From Azohydromonas australica DSM 1124 (GTDB lineage Bacteria > Pseudomonadota > Gammaproteobacteria > Burkholderiales > Burkholderiaceae_C): a DNA stretch of 56,194 bases. The stretch covers positions 1-56,194 of the forward strand of contig NZ_AUMO01000068.1 in assembly GCF_000430725.1 (NCBI RefSeq). The letters run 5' to 3'. The position numbers and the translations under genes are program-made. Positions 25,627-36,203 of this stretch are shown here, piece after piece; position 1 is the stretch's first letter, and each line of letters begins with the position of its first letter. The notes below the pieces were generated by a model that was not told where the DNA came from, made no database searches, and worked only from the letters and a program-made list of their open reading frames with translations.

Positions 25627-27504
25627 ATGGCCCCCTTTTCAAGTGATGCCCGACCGGCCGGTGCGCGTGCCGTGGGCAGTGTGTTGGCGGGCTGCGCCAT
25701 CGAGGCCGTGCTGCAGGTCGGCCCGGTGTGCACCGTCTACCGCGCCGGCGACGCGCTGGGCGCCGGCCGCTATGCGCTCAAGGAGTTCTGCCCCCAGGCC
25801 CTGTGCGTGCGCGACGCCGACGGCACGCCGCGGCTGCGCGACCCCGATGACGCCGCAGCGCGCGCCGCCTTCGAGGCCGGCCGCAGCGCCTGCCTGGAGG
25901 AGCTGCGGCTGCTGTCCCGCCTGCGCCTGCCCGGACTGGTGTCGGTGCTGCAGGCCAACGAGGAGCAGGGCAGCCTGTGCGGGCTGATGCCCCTGCTGCC
26001 CGGCGTGCCGCTCGATGCGCTGCCGCCGCCCCGCAGCGGCGACGAGGTGCGCGAGCTGCTGCTGGCGCTGCTGGAGCCGCTGGCGCAACTGCACGCCGCC
26101 GGGCTGGTGCACGGTGGCCTGCACGGGCGGCAGCTGCTGTGGGCACCCGGACAGCGTCCGGTGCTGCTGGGCTTCGGCTCCGCCGCCCGCGCGCTGCGCC
26201 TGGAGGCGGTGTTCCGCGGCGCACCGCCCGAGATGCGGCCCGACGGCGCGCACCTGCCGCGCGGTCCCTGGACCGACCTGTACATGCTGGCCGCCACCGT
26301 GCTGGACCACCTCGGCGCCTGGAAATGGGCCGGTGTGCCCACGCAGGACGAGGTGGCGGCGGCCATCGTCCAGGCGCTGCCGTCGCCGGCCGGACCGGCG
26401 CAGCGCGCGCTGGTGCCCGCGCTGCAGGCGTGCCTGCGTGTCTCGCCCACCGAGCGTCCCGCCGGGGCCGTCGCGCTGCGGGCGATGCTGGGCGACGCGG
26501 TGCTTGGGCCGCAGCCGCTGCGTCCGGCAGGAGCGGGCACTGGACGGGCAGCTGTTGCCGAGCGGCCTCCAGGCACCCGGCCCGCGGCGGACCTGCTGGG
26601 GGTACTGCCCAAGGCCCCTGCGGCGGGCGCATCGCCTCCGGCCTCGGCCGCTGGATCGGCGCCTCCGTTCGCCGCACCGCCGCAGGCCGCGGTGCAGGAC
26701 ACCCCACGCTCGCCGGGGTCCGAGGGTCGGCGGGTCGAGCCGGCAATGGCGTCCGCGTCCACTGCGGCGGCGGGGTGGGGTCATCCGGCGGCTTCAGCGG
26801 CCCGGACGCCGGTGGCCGATCCGGCCCTGGCCGCCGTACCGGATGGGCGCGCGGACGGAGCGCCGGTGGCGCCGCGCCGGCATCCCGCCCTCAATGGGCG
26901 GATGGCGATCGCGCTGCTGCTGCTGGCCCTGGGAGCCGGCTGGGCGGCGTGGTGGGGCCAGGGCTGGTGGGCGGCCGAGCAGGAGCGCCGGCACATGGAC
27001 CGCCTGCTGGCCGAGGCGGCGTCCCGGGCCCAGGCGCCCGCATCGCCGCCGGCCGCGGCCTCTCGCGTGGCGCCGGATGCCCTCGGCCTGGGCGTGTCGC
27101 CCTCCGCGACATCCCAGGCACCGGTGGACGGGCCTGCCGCTGCGGCCGTTCCGTCCGCGGGGCTGCCGGTGCCGCCGATGGCCGGTGGCGCGTCCGAATC
27201 GGTGCCACGGGCCGGCGTGGTGCCGGGTGTCGGGGTGACTTCCCAGGCGACCGTTCCCTCCGTACCCGCTGCGCCCGCGCAACCGCGTTCGCGCCAGGGC
27301 GCAGCGCCGGCGGTGGCGTCGCGGTCGCCCGCGGCCGAGCCGGAGGCGCGTCCCGCCGAGCTGCCGGACGCGCCGCTGTCCGCCTGCGTGGTGCAGGCCA
27401 AGTCCGCGCTGGAGCGCTGCATGCGCCAGCAGTGCGCCAAGCCGGCCTGGCGCCGCCATGTGCAGTGCGAGCGCTGGCTGGAGGGGCCGGACGCGGCGCG
27501 CTGA
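25627..27504 (+). CDS. Membrane pseudokinase with C-terminal twin Cys-x10-Cys domain (paralog 2)
   Basis: The 625-residue paralog of the preceding gene shares long blocks with it (LSRLRLPG, LMPLLPGVPLD, LAQLHAAG, GPWTD). The ATP-site Lys is K52 (YALKEFCP). The catalytic loop reads VHGGLHGRQLL (no HRD Asp) and the DFG position is LLGFG. A subdomain-IX Asp (D217) is kept. One membrane helix lies at about 424-445, followed by a Pro/Ala-rich region and a C-terminal motif at C587, C598, C603, C614, again C-x10-C-x4-C-x10-C. The kinase-like and Cys modules are conserved while the linker is not, which suggests that both ends are under selection. The ATG at 25627 is chosen from the leaderless promoter layout shared with paralog 1. 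Function unknown. Confidence 0.85.
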   Translation: MAPFSSDARPAGARAVGSVLAGCAIEAVLQVGPVCTVYRAGDALGAGRYALKEFCPQALCVRDADGTPRLRDPDDAAARAAFEAGRSACLEELRLLSRLRLPGLVSVLQANEEQGSLCGLMPLLPGVPLDALPPPRSGDEVRELLLALLEPLAQLHAAGLVHGGLHGRQLLWAPGQRPVLLGFGSAARALRLEAVFRGAPPEMRPDGAHLPRGPWTDLYMLAATVLDHLGAWKWAGVPTQDEVAAAIVQALPSPAGPAQRALVPALQACLRVSPTERPAGAVALRAMLGDAVLGPQPLRPAGAGTGRAAVAERPPGTRPAADLLGVLPKAPAAGASPPASAAGSAPPFAAPPQAAVQDTPRSPGSEGRRVEPAMASASTAAAGWGHPAASAARTPVADPALAAVPDGRADGAPVAPRRHPALNGRMAIALLLLALGAGWAAWWGQGWWAAEQERRHMDRLLAEAASRAQAPASPPAAASRVAPDALGLGVSPSATSQAPVDGPAAAAVPSAGLPVPPMAGGASESVPRAGVVPGVGVTSQATVPSVPAAPAQPRSRQGAAPAVASRSPAAEPEARPAELPDAPLSACVVQAKSALERCMRQQCAKPAWRRHVQCERWLEGPDAAR

Positions 27505-27544
27505 AAGCCGGCCGCCGCCCTCCAGACCCCCGCGAACGCGGTGC

Positions 27545-27550
27545 GACAAT
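27545..27550 (+). promoter_or_regulatory. -10 element of predicted leaderless moaE promoter
   Basis: GACAAT-CCGCCG-ATG: a 6-base gap and no Shine-Dalgarno sequence. It gives moaE its own start, downstream of the two pseudokinase genes. Confidence 0.45.
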
Positions 27551-27556
27551 CCGCCG

Positions 27557-28045
27557 ATGGCTACGACCTCTTCCCGCGTCCTGATCCAGACCGACGACTT
27601 CGACCTCGGTACCGAGGTGCAGCGCCTGCGCGCCGGCGACCCCGGCGTGGGCGCGGTGGTCAGCTTCGTGGGCACGGTGCGCGAGCACAGCGAGGGTGCC
27701 GGCGTGAGCCTGATGGAGCTGGAGCACTACCCCGGCATGACCGAGAGCGCCATCGAGGCCATGGTGGACGAGGCCTTCGAGCGCTTCGACATCCGCGCCG
27801 CGCGCGTCATCCACCGCGTGGGCGCGCTGAAGCCGCTGGACCAGATCGTGTTCGTGGCCGTCACCTCCGCGCACCGCGGCCAGGCCTTCCAGGCCTGCGA
27901 GTTCCTGATGGACTACCTCAAGACCCAGGCCCCGTTCTGGAAGAAGGAACACACGCCGCAGGGCGCGCGCTGGGTCGATGCCCGCGTGGCCGACGACCAG
28001 GCGCTGGCGCGCTGGGGCATCGCGGCCGGCAACGCGGCGGCCTGA
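27557..28045 (+). CDS. moaE: Molybdopterin synthase catalytic subunit MoaE
   Basis: The 162-residue product transfers sulfur from MoaD thiocarboxylate to precursor Z. GAVVSFVGTVREHSEG, LELEHYPGMTESAIEAMVDEA, VIHRVGALKPLDQIVFVAVTSAHR and the catalytic Lys region LKTQAPFWKKE are all as in MoaE. The ATG at 27557 excludes an upstream extension. It has a predicted leaderless promoter of its own and is followed 5 bases later by crcB. Confidence 0.95.
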   Translation: MATTSSRVLIQTDDFDLGTEVQRLRAGDPGVGAVVSFVGTVREHSEGAGVSLMELEHYPGMTESAIEAMVDEAFERFDIRAARVIHRVGALKPLDQIVFVAVTSAHRGQAFQACEFLMDYLKTQAPFWKKEHTPQGARWVDARVADDQALARWGIAAGNAAA

Positions 28046-28050
28046 GCCCG

Positions 28051-28452
28051 ATGAGCAGCGCGCCGGCGGTCACGCTCTCCCATGCACTGGCCGTGGCCTC
28101 GGGTGCCGCGGCGGGCGCGCTGCTGCGCTGGCTCACGGCCCTGTGGCTCAACAACGCCTGGGCCGGCTTCGCGCTCGGCACCCTGGCGGTCAACTGCGTG
28201 GGCGGGCTGCTGATCGGCGTGTCGCTGGAGGTGTTCGCGCGCGCGCCCAACGAATTCCTGCGCCTGCTGCTGGTCACCGGCTTCCTGGGCGGCTTCACCA
28301 CCTTCTCGGCCTTCTCGGCGGAGTCCCTGTCGCTGCTGCAGGCCGGCCGCTGGAGCCTGGCCGCGCTGCACACCAGCGCGCACGTGCTGGGCGCGCTGGC
28401 GTGCGCGGCACTGGGCCACGGGCTGGCACGGCAGCTGTGGGCGCGGGGCTGA
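28051..28452 (+). CDS. crcB: Fluoride efflux channel CrcB/Fluc
   Basis: The 133-residue product has four membrane helices. It carries the family motifs GAAAGALLRW near the N-terminus, TLAVNCVGGLLIG, and GFLGGFTTFSAFSAES (about residues 77-92), which lines the fluoride path. Fluc proteins work as dual-topology dimers in the inner membrane. No fluoride riboswitch is present, because the gene starts 5 bases after moaE and is evidently co-transcribed with it. Confidence 0.92.
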   Translation: MSSAPAVTLSHALAVASGAAAGALLRWLTALWLNNAWAGFALGTLAVNCVGGLLIGVSLEVFARAPNEFLRLLLVTGFLGGFTTFSAFSAESLSLLQAGRWSLAALHTSAHVLGALACAALGHGLARQLWARG

Positions 28453-28460
28453 ACGCATTC

Positions 28461-29075
28461 ATGAACGTGAGCACATCCCAACCTTCCGCCGCGTCCGTGG
28501 CCACTGCGGCAGCCGACACCGGCGCCGGTACGTCCCCGGCCGCGGAGCTGCCCGGCACGCCGCTGGCGCGCGCGCTGGACGGCGCCATGGACATCACGCC
28601 GCAGGCCCTGCGCGGCGCGCTGGGCCGCTTCGCCACCGGCGTGACCATCATCACCTGCCTTGATGCCGCCGGCGGCCAGCGCGTGGGCATCACCGCCAAC
28701 TCCTTCAGCGCGCTGTCGCTGGAGCCGCCGCTGGTGCTGTGGTCGCTGCGCTGCGCCAGCGCGAGCCTGGCCGCCTTCGAGCAGGCCTCGCACTTCGCCA
28801 TTAACGTGCTGGCGGAGGGGCAGCTCGGGCTGTCGCGGCGCTTTGCCAGCGGCAAGGAGCCGGACAAGTTCGGCGAGGGACAGTGGAGCGAGGGCCTGGG
28901 CGGTGCGCCGGTGCTGGCCGGCTGCACGGCGGTCTTCGAATGCGAGAACGTGTCGCGTCAGGTCGCGGGCGATCATGTGCTCTTCGTGGGCCGGGTGCTG
29001 CGCCTGGCCGACGCGGCGCTGCCGCCGCTGCTGTTCCACGGCGGCCGCTACCACCTGCTGGGCGAAATTCTTTGA
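28461..29075 (+). CDS. Flavin reductase domain protein (HpaC/RutF-like)
   Basis: The 204-residue product has a variable Ala-rich N-terminus (1-40). A flavin-reductase-like FMN-binding split barrel follows: LGRFATGVTIITCLDAAGGQRVGITANSFSALSLEPPLVLWSL, then FAINVLAEGQ, DHVLFVGRVL and HGGRYHLLG. Such enzymes use NAD(P)H to supply reduced FMN or FAD to a partner monooxygenase. The next gene, 40 bases downstream, encodes an acyl-CoA-dehydrogenase-fold flavoprotein, a possible partner. Confidence 0.88.
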   Translation: MNVSTSQPSAASVATAAADTGAGTSPAAELPGTPLARALDGAMDITPQALRGALGRFATGVTIITCLDAAGGQRVGITANSFSALSLEPPLVLWSLRCASASLAAFEQASHFAINVLAEGQLGLSRRFASGKEPDKFGEGQWSEGLGGAPVLAGCTAVFECENVSRQVAGDHVLFVGRVLRLADAALPPLLFHGGRYHLLGEIL

Positions 29076-29115
29076 GGCCGCGCCCTCTTTGCGGCGGGCG
29101 CGGCGAGGAGGAGAC

Positions 29116-30378
29116 ATGGAAGAGATCTGCATTGCCGCCGGCGAGCACATCGCGGGCGACGCCTCGCGCCTGAACGACGCGCAGCGCGCCTGGGTGGCGC
29201 GGGCCGCCGAGCTGGGGCCGCGTTTCGCGGCGCGCGCGGCGGCGCATGACGCGCAGGCGTCGTTCCCGCGCCAGAACTTCCGCGAGCTGCACGAGGCCGG
29301 GCTGCTGGCGCTGGCCGTGGCGCCGGCGCGCGGCGGCGAGGGGGCCGACCTGCTGGGCTGCGCGCTGGTGGCCGCCGAGCTGGGGCGCTGGTGCGGCGCC
29401 ACGGCGCTGTGCTTCAGCCTGCACGTGAGCAACACGCTGTGGAGCGGGCGGGTCGGCGAATCGCTGGACATGGGCGGCGCGCAGCGCGCGGCGCACGAGG
29501 CGGCGCGGGCCCGGCACGAGGCCGCGATCGTGGCCGACGGGCAGGTGTGGGCGCAGACCTTCTCCGAAGGCGGCGCCGCCGATGCCGGCAAGGCGCCCTG
29601 GGCCACCGTGGCGCGGCGCGTGGAGGGCGGCTACGTGGTCAGCGGGCGCAAGGTCTTCGCCTCCATGGCGGGCGAGGCCGACGTGCACGGGCTGCTGTGC
29701 ACGCTGCAGCGCCCGGCGGCGACGCAGGCGGATGCGCTGTTCCTGGCCGTGCCGCGCGACGCGCCGGGCCTGCGCGTGAGCGGCGAGTGGAACCCGCTGG
29801 GCATGCGCGGCACCGTGAGCCGCACGCTGGAGTTCCACGACGTGTTCGTGCCCGAGGCCGACCGGCTGCTGCCCGAAGGGCTGTACTGCCAAGCGGCGGC
29901 GCGCTGGCCGGCGATGTTCCTGATGAACAGCCCGGCCTACCTCGGCATCGCGCAGGCGGCGCACGACTTCACGGTGTGCTTCCTGCGCGGCGAGGTGCCG
30001 GGGCTGGCGCCGGTGCAGCGGCGCATGTACCCCACCAAGCAGTTCGCGGTGGCGCAGATGCGGCTGAAGCTGGAGCAGATGCGCGCGCTGCTGTTCGACG
30101 CCCTGGCCGGCGCCGGGCCGGACCCGGACCGGCATGCACGGCTGCGGCTGCTGGCGGCGCAGCACACGGTGGTGGAGCAGGGCGCGGAGATCTGCCAGCT
30201 GGCGCTGCGCACCTGCGGCGGCCAGGCGCTGACCAAGAACCTGCCGCTGGAGCGGCTGCTGCGCGACGCGCGCTGCGGCGCGGTGATGCTGCCGTGGACG
30301 GCCGAGCTGTGCCTCGACCAGCTCGGCCGCGACAGCCTGTACTGGGCGGGCGAGGGCGAGGAGCAGATCGAAGCCTGA
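29116..30378 (+). CDS. Acyl-CoA dehydrogenase-fold flavoprotein
   Basis: The 420-residue product has the acyl-CoA dehydrogenase architecture: an N-terminal helical domain ([25 protein letters not shown]), a middle beta-barrel ([46 protein letters not shown]) and a C-terminal helical domain ([29 protein letters not shown]). GGAGGAG precedes the ATG by 3 bases, which is rather tight. The substrate is not apparent. Because a flavin reductase gene precedes it, it may instead be a two-component flavin monooxygenase of the DszC-like branch, which shares this fold. That is inference. Confidence 0.82.
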   Translation: MEEICIAAGEHIAGDASRLNDAQRAWVARAAELGPRFAARAAAHDAQASFPRQNFRELHEAGLLALAVAPARGGEGADLLGCALVAAELGRWCGATALCFSLHVSNTLWSGRVGESLDMGGAQRAAHEAARARHEAAIVADGQVWAQTFSEGGAADAGKAPWATVARRVEGGYVVSGRKVFASMAGEADVHGLLCTLQRPAATQADALFLAVPRDAPGLRVSGEWNPLGMRGTVSRTLEFHDVFVPEADRLLPEGLYCQAAARWPAMFLMNSPAYLGIAQAAHDFTVCFLRGEVPGLAPVQRRMYPTKQFAVAQMRLKLEQMRALLFDALAGAGPDPDRHARLRLLAAQHTVVEQGAEICQLALRTCGGQALTKNLPLERLLRDARCGAVMLPWTAELCLDQLGRDSLYWAGEGEEQIEA

Positions 30379-30461
30379 GCAACCATGCGGGGGGCGGAGG
30401 CGGCACGCCCCCTGCCGCTTGCTCCAGCGCAAGGCCCGTGCGGAAAGCGCTGCGCGCCGGC

Positions 30462-30489
30462 CTTGAAAACGCCGCCCAGCGCCCAAACT
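30462..30489 (+). promoter_or_regulatory. Heat-shock (sigma-32 type) promoter of clpB
   Basis: CTTGAAA at 30462-30468 is followed after exactly 13 bases by CCCAAACT at 30482-30489. The known RpoH consensus is CTTGAAA-N13/14-CCCCATNT, so the -35 matches perfectly and the -10 well. It lies 27 bases before the clpB ATG. Confidence 0.8.
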
Positions 30490-30515
30490 CGAAGCGCAAC
30501 GGAGGACACATCCCC

Positions 30516-33110
<2,595 letters not shown>

Positions 33111-33133
33111 GCGCACTTGGAGCGACGCAAGGG

Positions 33134-33160
33134 AAGGGCTGGGCAACCGGCCCTTTTTTT
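33134..33160 (+). terminator. Rho-independent terminator of clpB
   Basis: AGGGCTGG-GCAA-CCGGCCCT (one G-U pair) is followed by TTTTTTT, 24 bases after the clpB stop. Confidence 0.9.
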
Positions 33161-33234
33161 GCCTCGGGCTTGCGTTGCATCCGCACGAGGCGATTGCTGT
33201 GGGTTGTGCTGACGGGCGTGCGCGGGGCGCTTCG

Positions 33235-33240
33235 TAGAAT
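33235..33240 (+). promoter_or_regulatory. -10 element TAGAAT of nadB
   Basis: TAGAAT lies 31 bases before the nadB ATG, directly downstream of the clpB terminator. No clear -35 hexamer was seen. Confidence 0.4.
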
Positions 33241-33271
33241 CGACCCTCTTTTGCAACACCCGCAGTGCGTG

Positions 33272-34879
33272 ATGAACACCTCTTTCGATGCCCAGGCCGC
33301 TCCCGTCGTCATCGTGGGGGCCGGGCTGGCCGGCCTGGCTGTGGCGTTGCATCTGGCCGAGGAGCGCCCGGTGGTGGTGCTGGCCAAGCGTGACATCCAC
33401 GAGGCCGCCACGGCCTGGGCGCAGGGCGGGATCGTGGGGGTGCTGGGCAAGGACGACAGCATCGAGAGCCACGTGCACGACACGCAGGAGGCCGGCGCCG
33501 GGCTGGTGGACGAGCACACCGCGCGCTTCATCGCCGAGAACAGCGCCCGCGCCGTCGAGTGGCTGGTGCAGCAGGGCGTGCCTTTCTCGCCCGATCCGGA
33601 AGGCCCGCTGGGGCTGCACCTCACGCGCGAAGGCGGGCACGCGGTGCGGCGCATCGCGCACGCGGCCGACGCCACGGGGCAGGCGATCCACGATGCGCTG
33701 CTGGCGCGCATCCGCCAGCACCCGAACATCACCGTGCGCGAGCGCTGGATGGCGCTGGACCTGATCACCTCGCGCCACCTCAAGCGCGACGAGCCCACGC
33801 GCTGCTACGGCATCTACGCGCTCGACATCGAGAGCCAGCACGTGGAGACGCTGGCGGCCTCGGCGGTGGTGCTGGCCACGGGCGGCGTGGGCAAGGTGTA
33901 CCGCTACACCAGCAACCCCGAGACGGCCACCGGCGACGGCATCGCCATGGCGTGGCGCGCCGGGTGCCGGGTGGGGAACATGGAGTTCATCCAGTTCCAC
34001 CCGACCTGCCTGTACCACCCGCAGGACCGCACCTTCCTGATCACGGAGGCGCTGCGCGGCGAGGGCGGGCACCTGAAGCTGCCGGACGGCACGCGCTTCA
34101 TGGCGGCGCACGACGCGCGGCTGGAGCTGGCGCCGCGCGACGTGGTGGCGCGCGCCATCGACTTCGAGATGAAGAAGCACGGCCTGGACCACGTGTGGCT
34201 GGACGCCACGCACCTGGGCGCGGACTTCCTGAAGGAGCATTTCCCGACGATCTACGCCCGGCTGCTGAGCCTGGGCATCGACATCACGAAGCAGCCGATT
34301 CCCGTGGTGCCGGCGGCGCACTACACCTGCGGCGGCGTGGTGACCGACCTGGAAGGCCGCTGCGACATTCCCGGCCTCTTCGCCGTGGGCGAGACCAGCT
34401 ACACGGGCCTGCACGGCGCCAACCGCTTGGCGAGCAACTCGCTGCTGGAGTGCGTGGTGGTGGGCCGCACCTGCGCCGAGCGCATTCAGCAGGACGCGCC
34501 GAAGAGCCTGCCCGAACTGCCGGCCTGGGACGAGAGCCAGGTGGAGAACGCCGACGAGCAGGTCGTGATCAGCCACAACTGGGATGAATTGCGGCTGGTG
34601 ATGTGGAACTACGTGGGCATCGTGCGCACCAATAAACGGCTGGAGCGGGCGCTGCACCGCATCCATTTGCTGCGCTCGGAGATCGACGAGTACTACGCGC
34701 ATTTCCGCGTGACGCGGGACCTGCTGGAACTGCGCAACCTCGTGGAATGCGCGGAACTGATCGTGCGCTCGGCGCTGAAGCGGCACGAGTCACGTGGGCT
34801 GCATTTCTCGCGCGACTATCCTTATTCACTGCCGGTGAGTTTCCCGACGGTGTTGATTGGGGACCATCGGAGGAAGTGA
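33272..34879 (+). CDS. nadB: L-aspartate oxidase NadB
   Basis: The 535-residue flavoprotein oxidises L-aspartate to iminoaspartate, the first step of de novo NAD synthesis. The FAD-binding loop [20 protein letters not shown] is at about residues 11-30, followed by [13 protein letters not shown], the active-site segment [11 protein letters not shown], and [28 protein letters not shown] with [10 protein letters not shown]. The C-terminal helical domain is complete. nadA, whose product uses iminoaspartate, is on the other strand at 37002-38114, with four accessory genes or remnants between them. Confidence 0.96.
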   Translation: MNTSFDAQAAPVVIVGAGLAGLAVALHLAEERPVVVLAKRDIHEAATAWAQGGIVGVLGKDDSIESHVHDTQEAGAGLVDEHTARFIAENSARAVEWLVQQGVPFSPDPEGPLGLHLTREGGHAVRRIAHAADATGQAIHDALLARIRQHPNITVRERWMALDLITSRHLKRDEPTRCYGIYALDIESQHVETLAASAVVLATGGVGKVYRYTSNPETATGDGIAMAWRAGCRVGNMEFIQFHPTCLYHPQDRTFLITEALRGEGGHLKLPDGTRFMAAHDARLELAPRDVVARAIDFEMKKHGLDHVWLDATHLGADFLKEHFPTIYARLLSLGIDITKQPIPVVPAAHYTCGGVVTDLEGRCDIPGLFAVGETSYTGLHGANRLASNSLLECVVVGRTCAERIQQDAPKSLPELPAWDESQVENADEQVVISHNWDELRLVMWNYVGIVRTNKRLERALHRIHLLRSEIDEYYAHFRVTRDLLELRNLVECAELIVRSALKRHESRGLHFSRDYPYSLPVSFPTVLIGDHRRK

Positions 34880-34910
34880 GCCTCTGCCAAGGAGACCGAC
34901 CGCGAAAAGC

Positions 34911-35021
34911 TGTGACGAGGACATCGTGGCCTGGGCTGCTGAACAAGCCCAGTTGCTGCGCGCGGGTCAGTTTGAACTCCTGGATATTGAGGTGCTTCTG
35001 GAGGGGTGGTTGCCTCAATGA
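34911..35021 (+). pseudogene. DUF29 family remnant
   Basis: A 37-codon stretch without a start codon reads CDEDIVAWAAEQAQLLRAG then QFELLDIEVLLEGW before a stop at 35019-35021. The pattern D-x4-W-x2-EQA-LLRAG-F-LDIE-L-E is the conserved beginning of DUF29 proteins, but the rest of the domain (about 100 residues) is missing. The remainder of the 320-base gap between nadB and the next gene holds nothing else I recognise. Confidence 0.6.
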
Positions 35022-35199
35022 AATTTGATTGATGCGGCTCGGCCGGCCGCGAAGCGTGAAAACTGTCTCACTTTCGGAGCCGTCGTTCTTGATGTGCATC
35101 ATCAGGCCGTCGCTGGATACATCCCATGGTCGGCGAGCTGGCCCATGATGGCAGGCTTGGCTTGATGGCAGTCCCATAACTCAACCGAATGCTCCGGAC

Positions 35200-35775
35200 A
35201 TGAACATTCTCATCTGCGGTGCCATGCGCAGCGGCAAGACCGCGCTGGCCGAATCCATGGCCAAGAGCCTGGGGTTTTCTTACCTGCCCAGCGACAGCCT
35301 GGTGCTGGCCTTGCGCGAGTCCTTTCCCGACACCGCCATCGGTGCCCCCGGCAAGAGCCTGGACGAGCTGTGTGCCGGTTTTGCCCCTTTCGTGGAGAAG
35401 CTGCTGCTGCAGCTCGGCAAGAACGGCCGCATGAACTACGTCATCGACGGGCATTTCATCCGGCCCCAGGACGTGAAGCGTTTCGGGCCGAACTGCCGGG
35501 CGCTGTTCCTGGGTTATCCGGGCGCGGTGCCCGAGGCGCGGGTGGAACAGTTGCGCACCTACGGCAAGGTTTATGACTGCTTCACCAACAAGATCGACGA
35601 CAGCGAATTGCTGAATCGCGTCACGCGCTGGGTGGAGCACAGCCGGGCCCTGCGCAAGGAATGCCTTGAACACCAAGTGCCTTTCCTCGACGTGATCGGG
35701 CAGGACGGGCGCTTTTGCAATATCAGCCTGGAACAGGCGCTGAAGGCCATCGGGCTGGTGCCAGTGCCGGGCTGA
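35200..35775 (+). CDS. P-loop nucleotide kinase-like protein
   Basis: The 191-residue protein opens with MNILICGAMRSGKTALAESMA, a Walker A loop (G-x4-GKT). YVIDGHFIRPQDVKRFG (about residues 83-99) and CRALFLGYPG follow, consistent with a small kinase or adenylate-kinase-like fold with a lid containing EARVEQLRTYGK. There is no obvious membrane or DNA-binding part. I do not recognise a specific family. It lies in the accessory interval between nadB and nadA, beside a DUF29 remnant and a small membrane protein gene 20 bases downstream. Its substrate is unknown. Confidence 0.75.
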   Translation: MNILICGAMRSGKTALAESMAKSLGFSYLPSDSLVLALRESFPDTAIGAPGKSLDELCAGFAPFVEKLLLQLGKNGRMNYVIDGHFIRPQDVKRFGPNCRALFLGYPGAVPEARVEQLRTYGKVYDCFTNKIDDSELLNRVTRWVEHSRALRKECLEHQVPFLDVIGQDGRFCNISLEQALKAIGLVPVPG

Positions 35776-35795
35776 AGCTGGGGTTTCCCAGGCCT

Positions 35796-36101
35796 ATGGA
35801 GCTGCTGCTCATTCTCTTGGTCGGCGGTTTGGCCGCCTGGCTGATGCGCCCGCTACGGGATTGGTATGTGCTGGAAGTGCAGGACGTTTCGGGCGCGAGC
35901 CTGGAGAAATCCGTGTTCACCAGCCTCGACACGGCGCAGCAGGCTTTCCAGCAGGCAGCGGAGAAAGGGGCGCCAGCCGGCGCCCCATGCGTGATCCATC
36001 TCTGGCATGCCGAAGCACGCAGCCGCGGGGAGGTTTCGAGTGGGAAATTGCCCAGGGGAAAACAGCCGGATCTGGTGAGGAGCGAGCGGATTCCAGCCTG
36101 A
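35796..36101 (+). CDS. Small single-helix membrane protein, uncharacterised
   Basis: The product has 101 residues with an N-terminal hydrophobic helix (MELLLILLVGGLAAWLM, about 1-17) and then a soluble part (WYVLEVQDVSGASLEKSVFTSLDTAQQAFQQAAEKG) with a basic tail. It starts 20 bases after the preceding P-loop gene and is probably co-transcribed with it. No known family is recognised. The acidic and aromatic soluble part looks like real protein rather than a shadow frame, but support is limited to composition and context. Confidence 0.55.
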   Translation: MELLLILLVGGLAAWLMRPLRDWYVLEVQDVSGASLEKSVFTSLDTAQQAFQQAAEKGAPAGAPCVIHLWHAEARSRGEVSSGKLPRGKQPDLVRSERIPA

Positions 36102-36203
36102 GGCAAGGCGATATCACGGCATGCGTGGCTCCCGGCTTTCGCTGGGACGACGGCATTTTTTATTCGGCCGGCATTCAGCCGTGCAACCGTCGGGCAGGGT
36201 GGC

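Noticed and set aside
28020..28050. Fluoride riboswitch for crcB
   Set aside because: crcB starts 5 bases after moaE, leaving no room for a leader.
34569..35177. 202-codon minus-strand frame opposite the nadB end and the DUF29 remnant
   Set aside because: It spans the antisense of nadB and of the DUF29 fragment. Only the first 40 codons lie in free sequence, and they match nothing I recognise.
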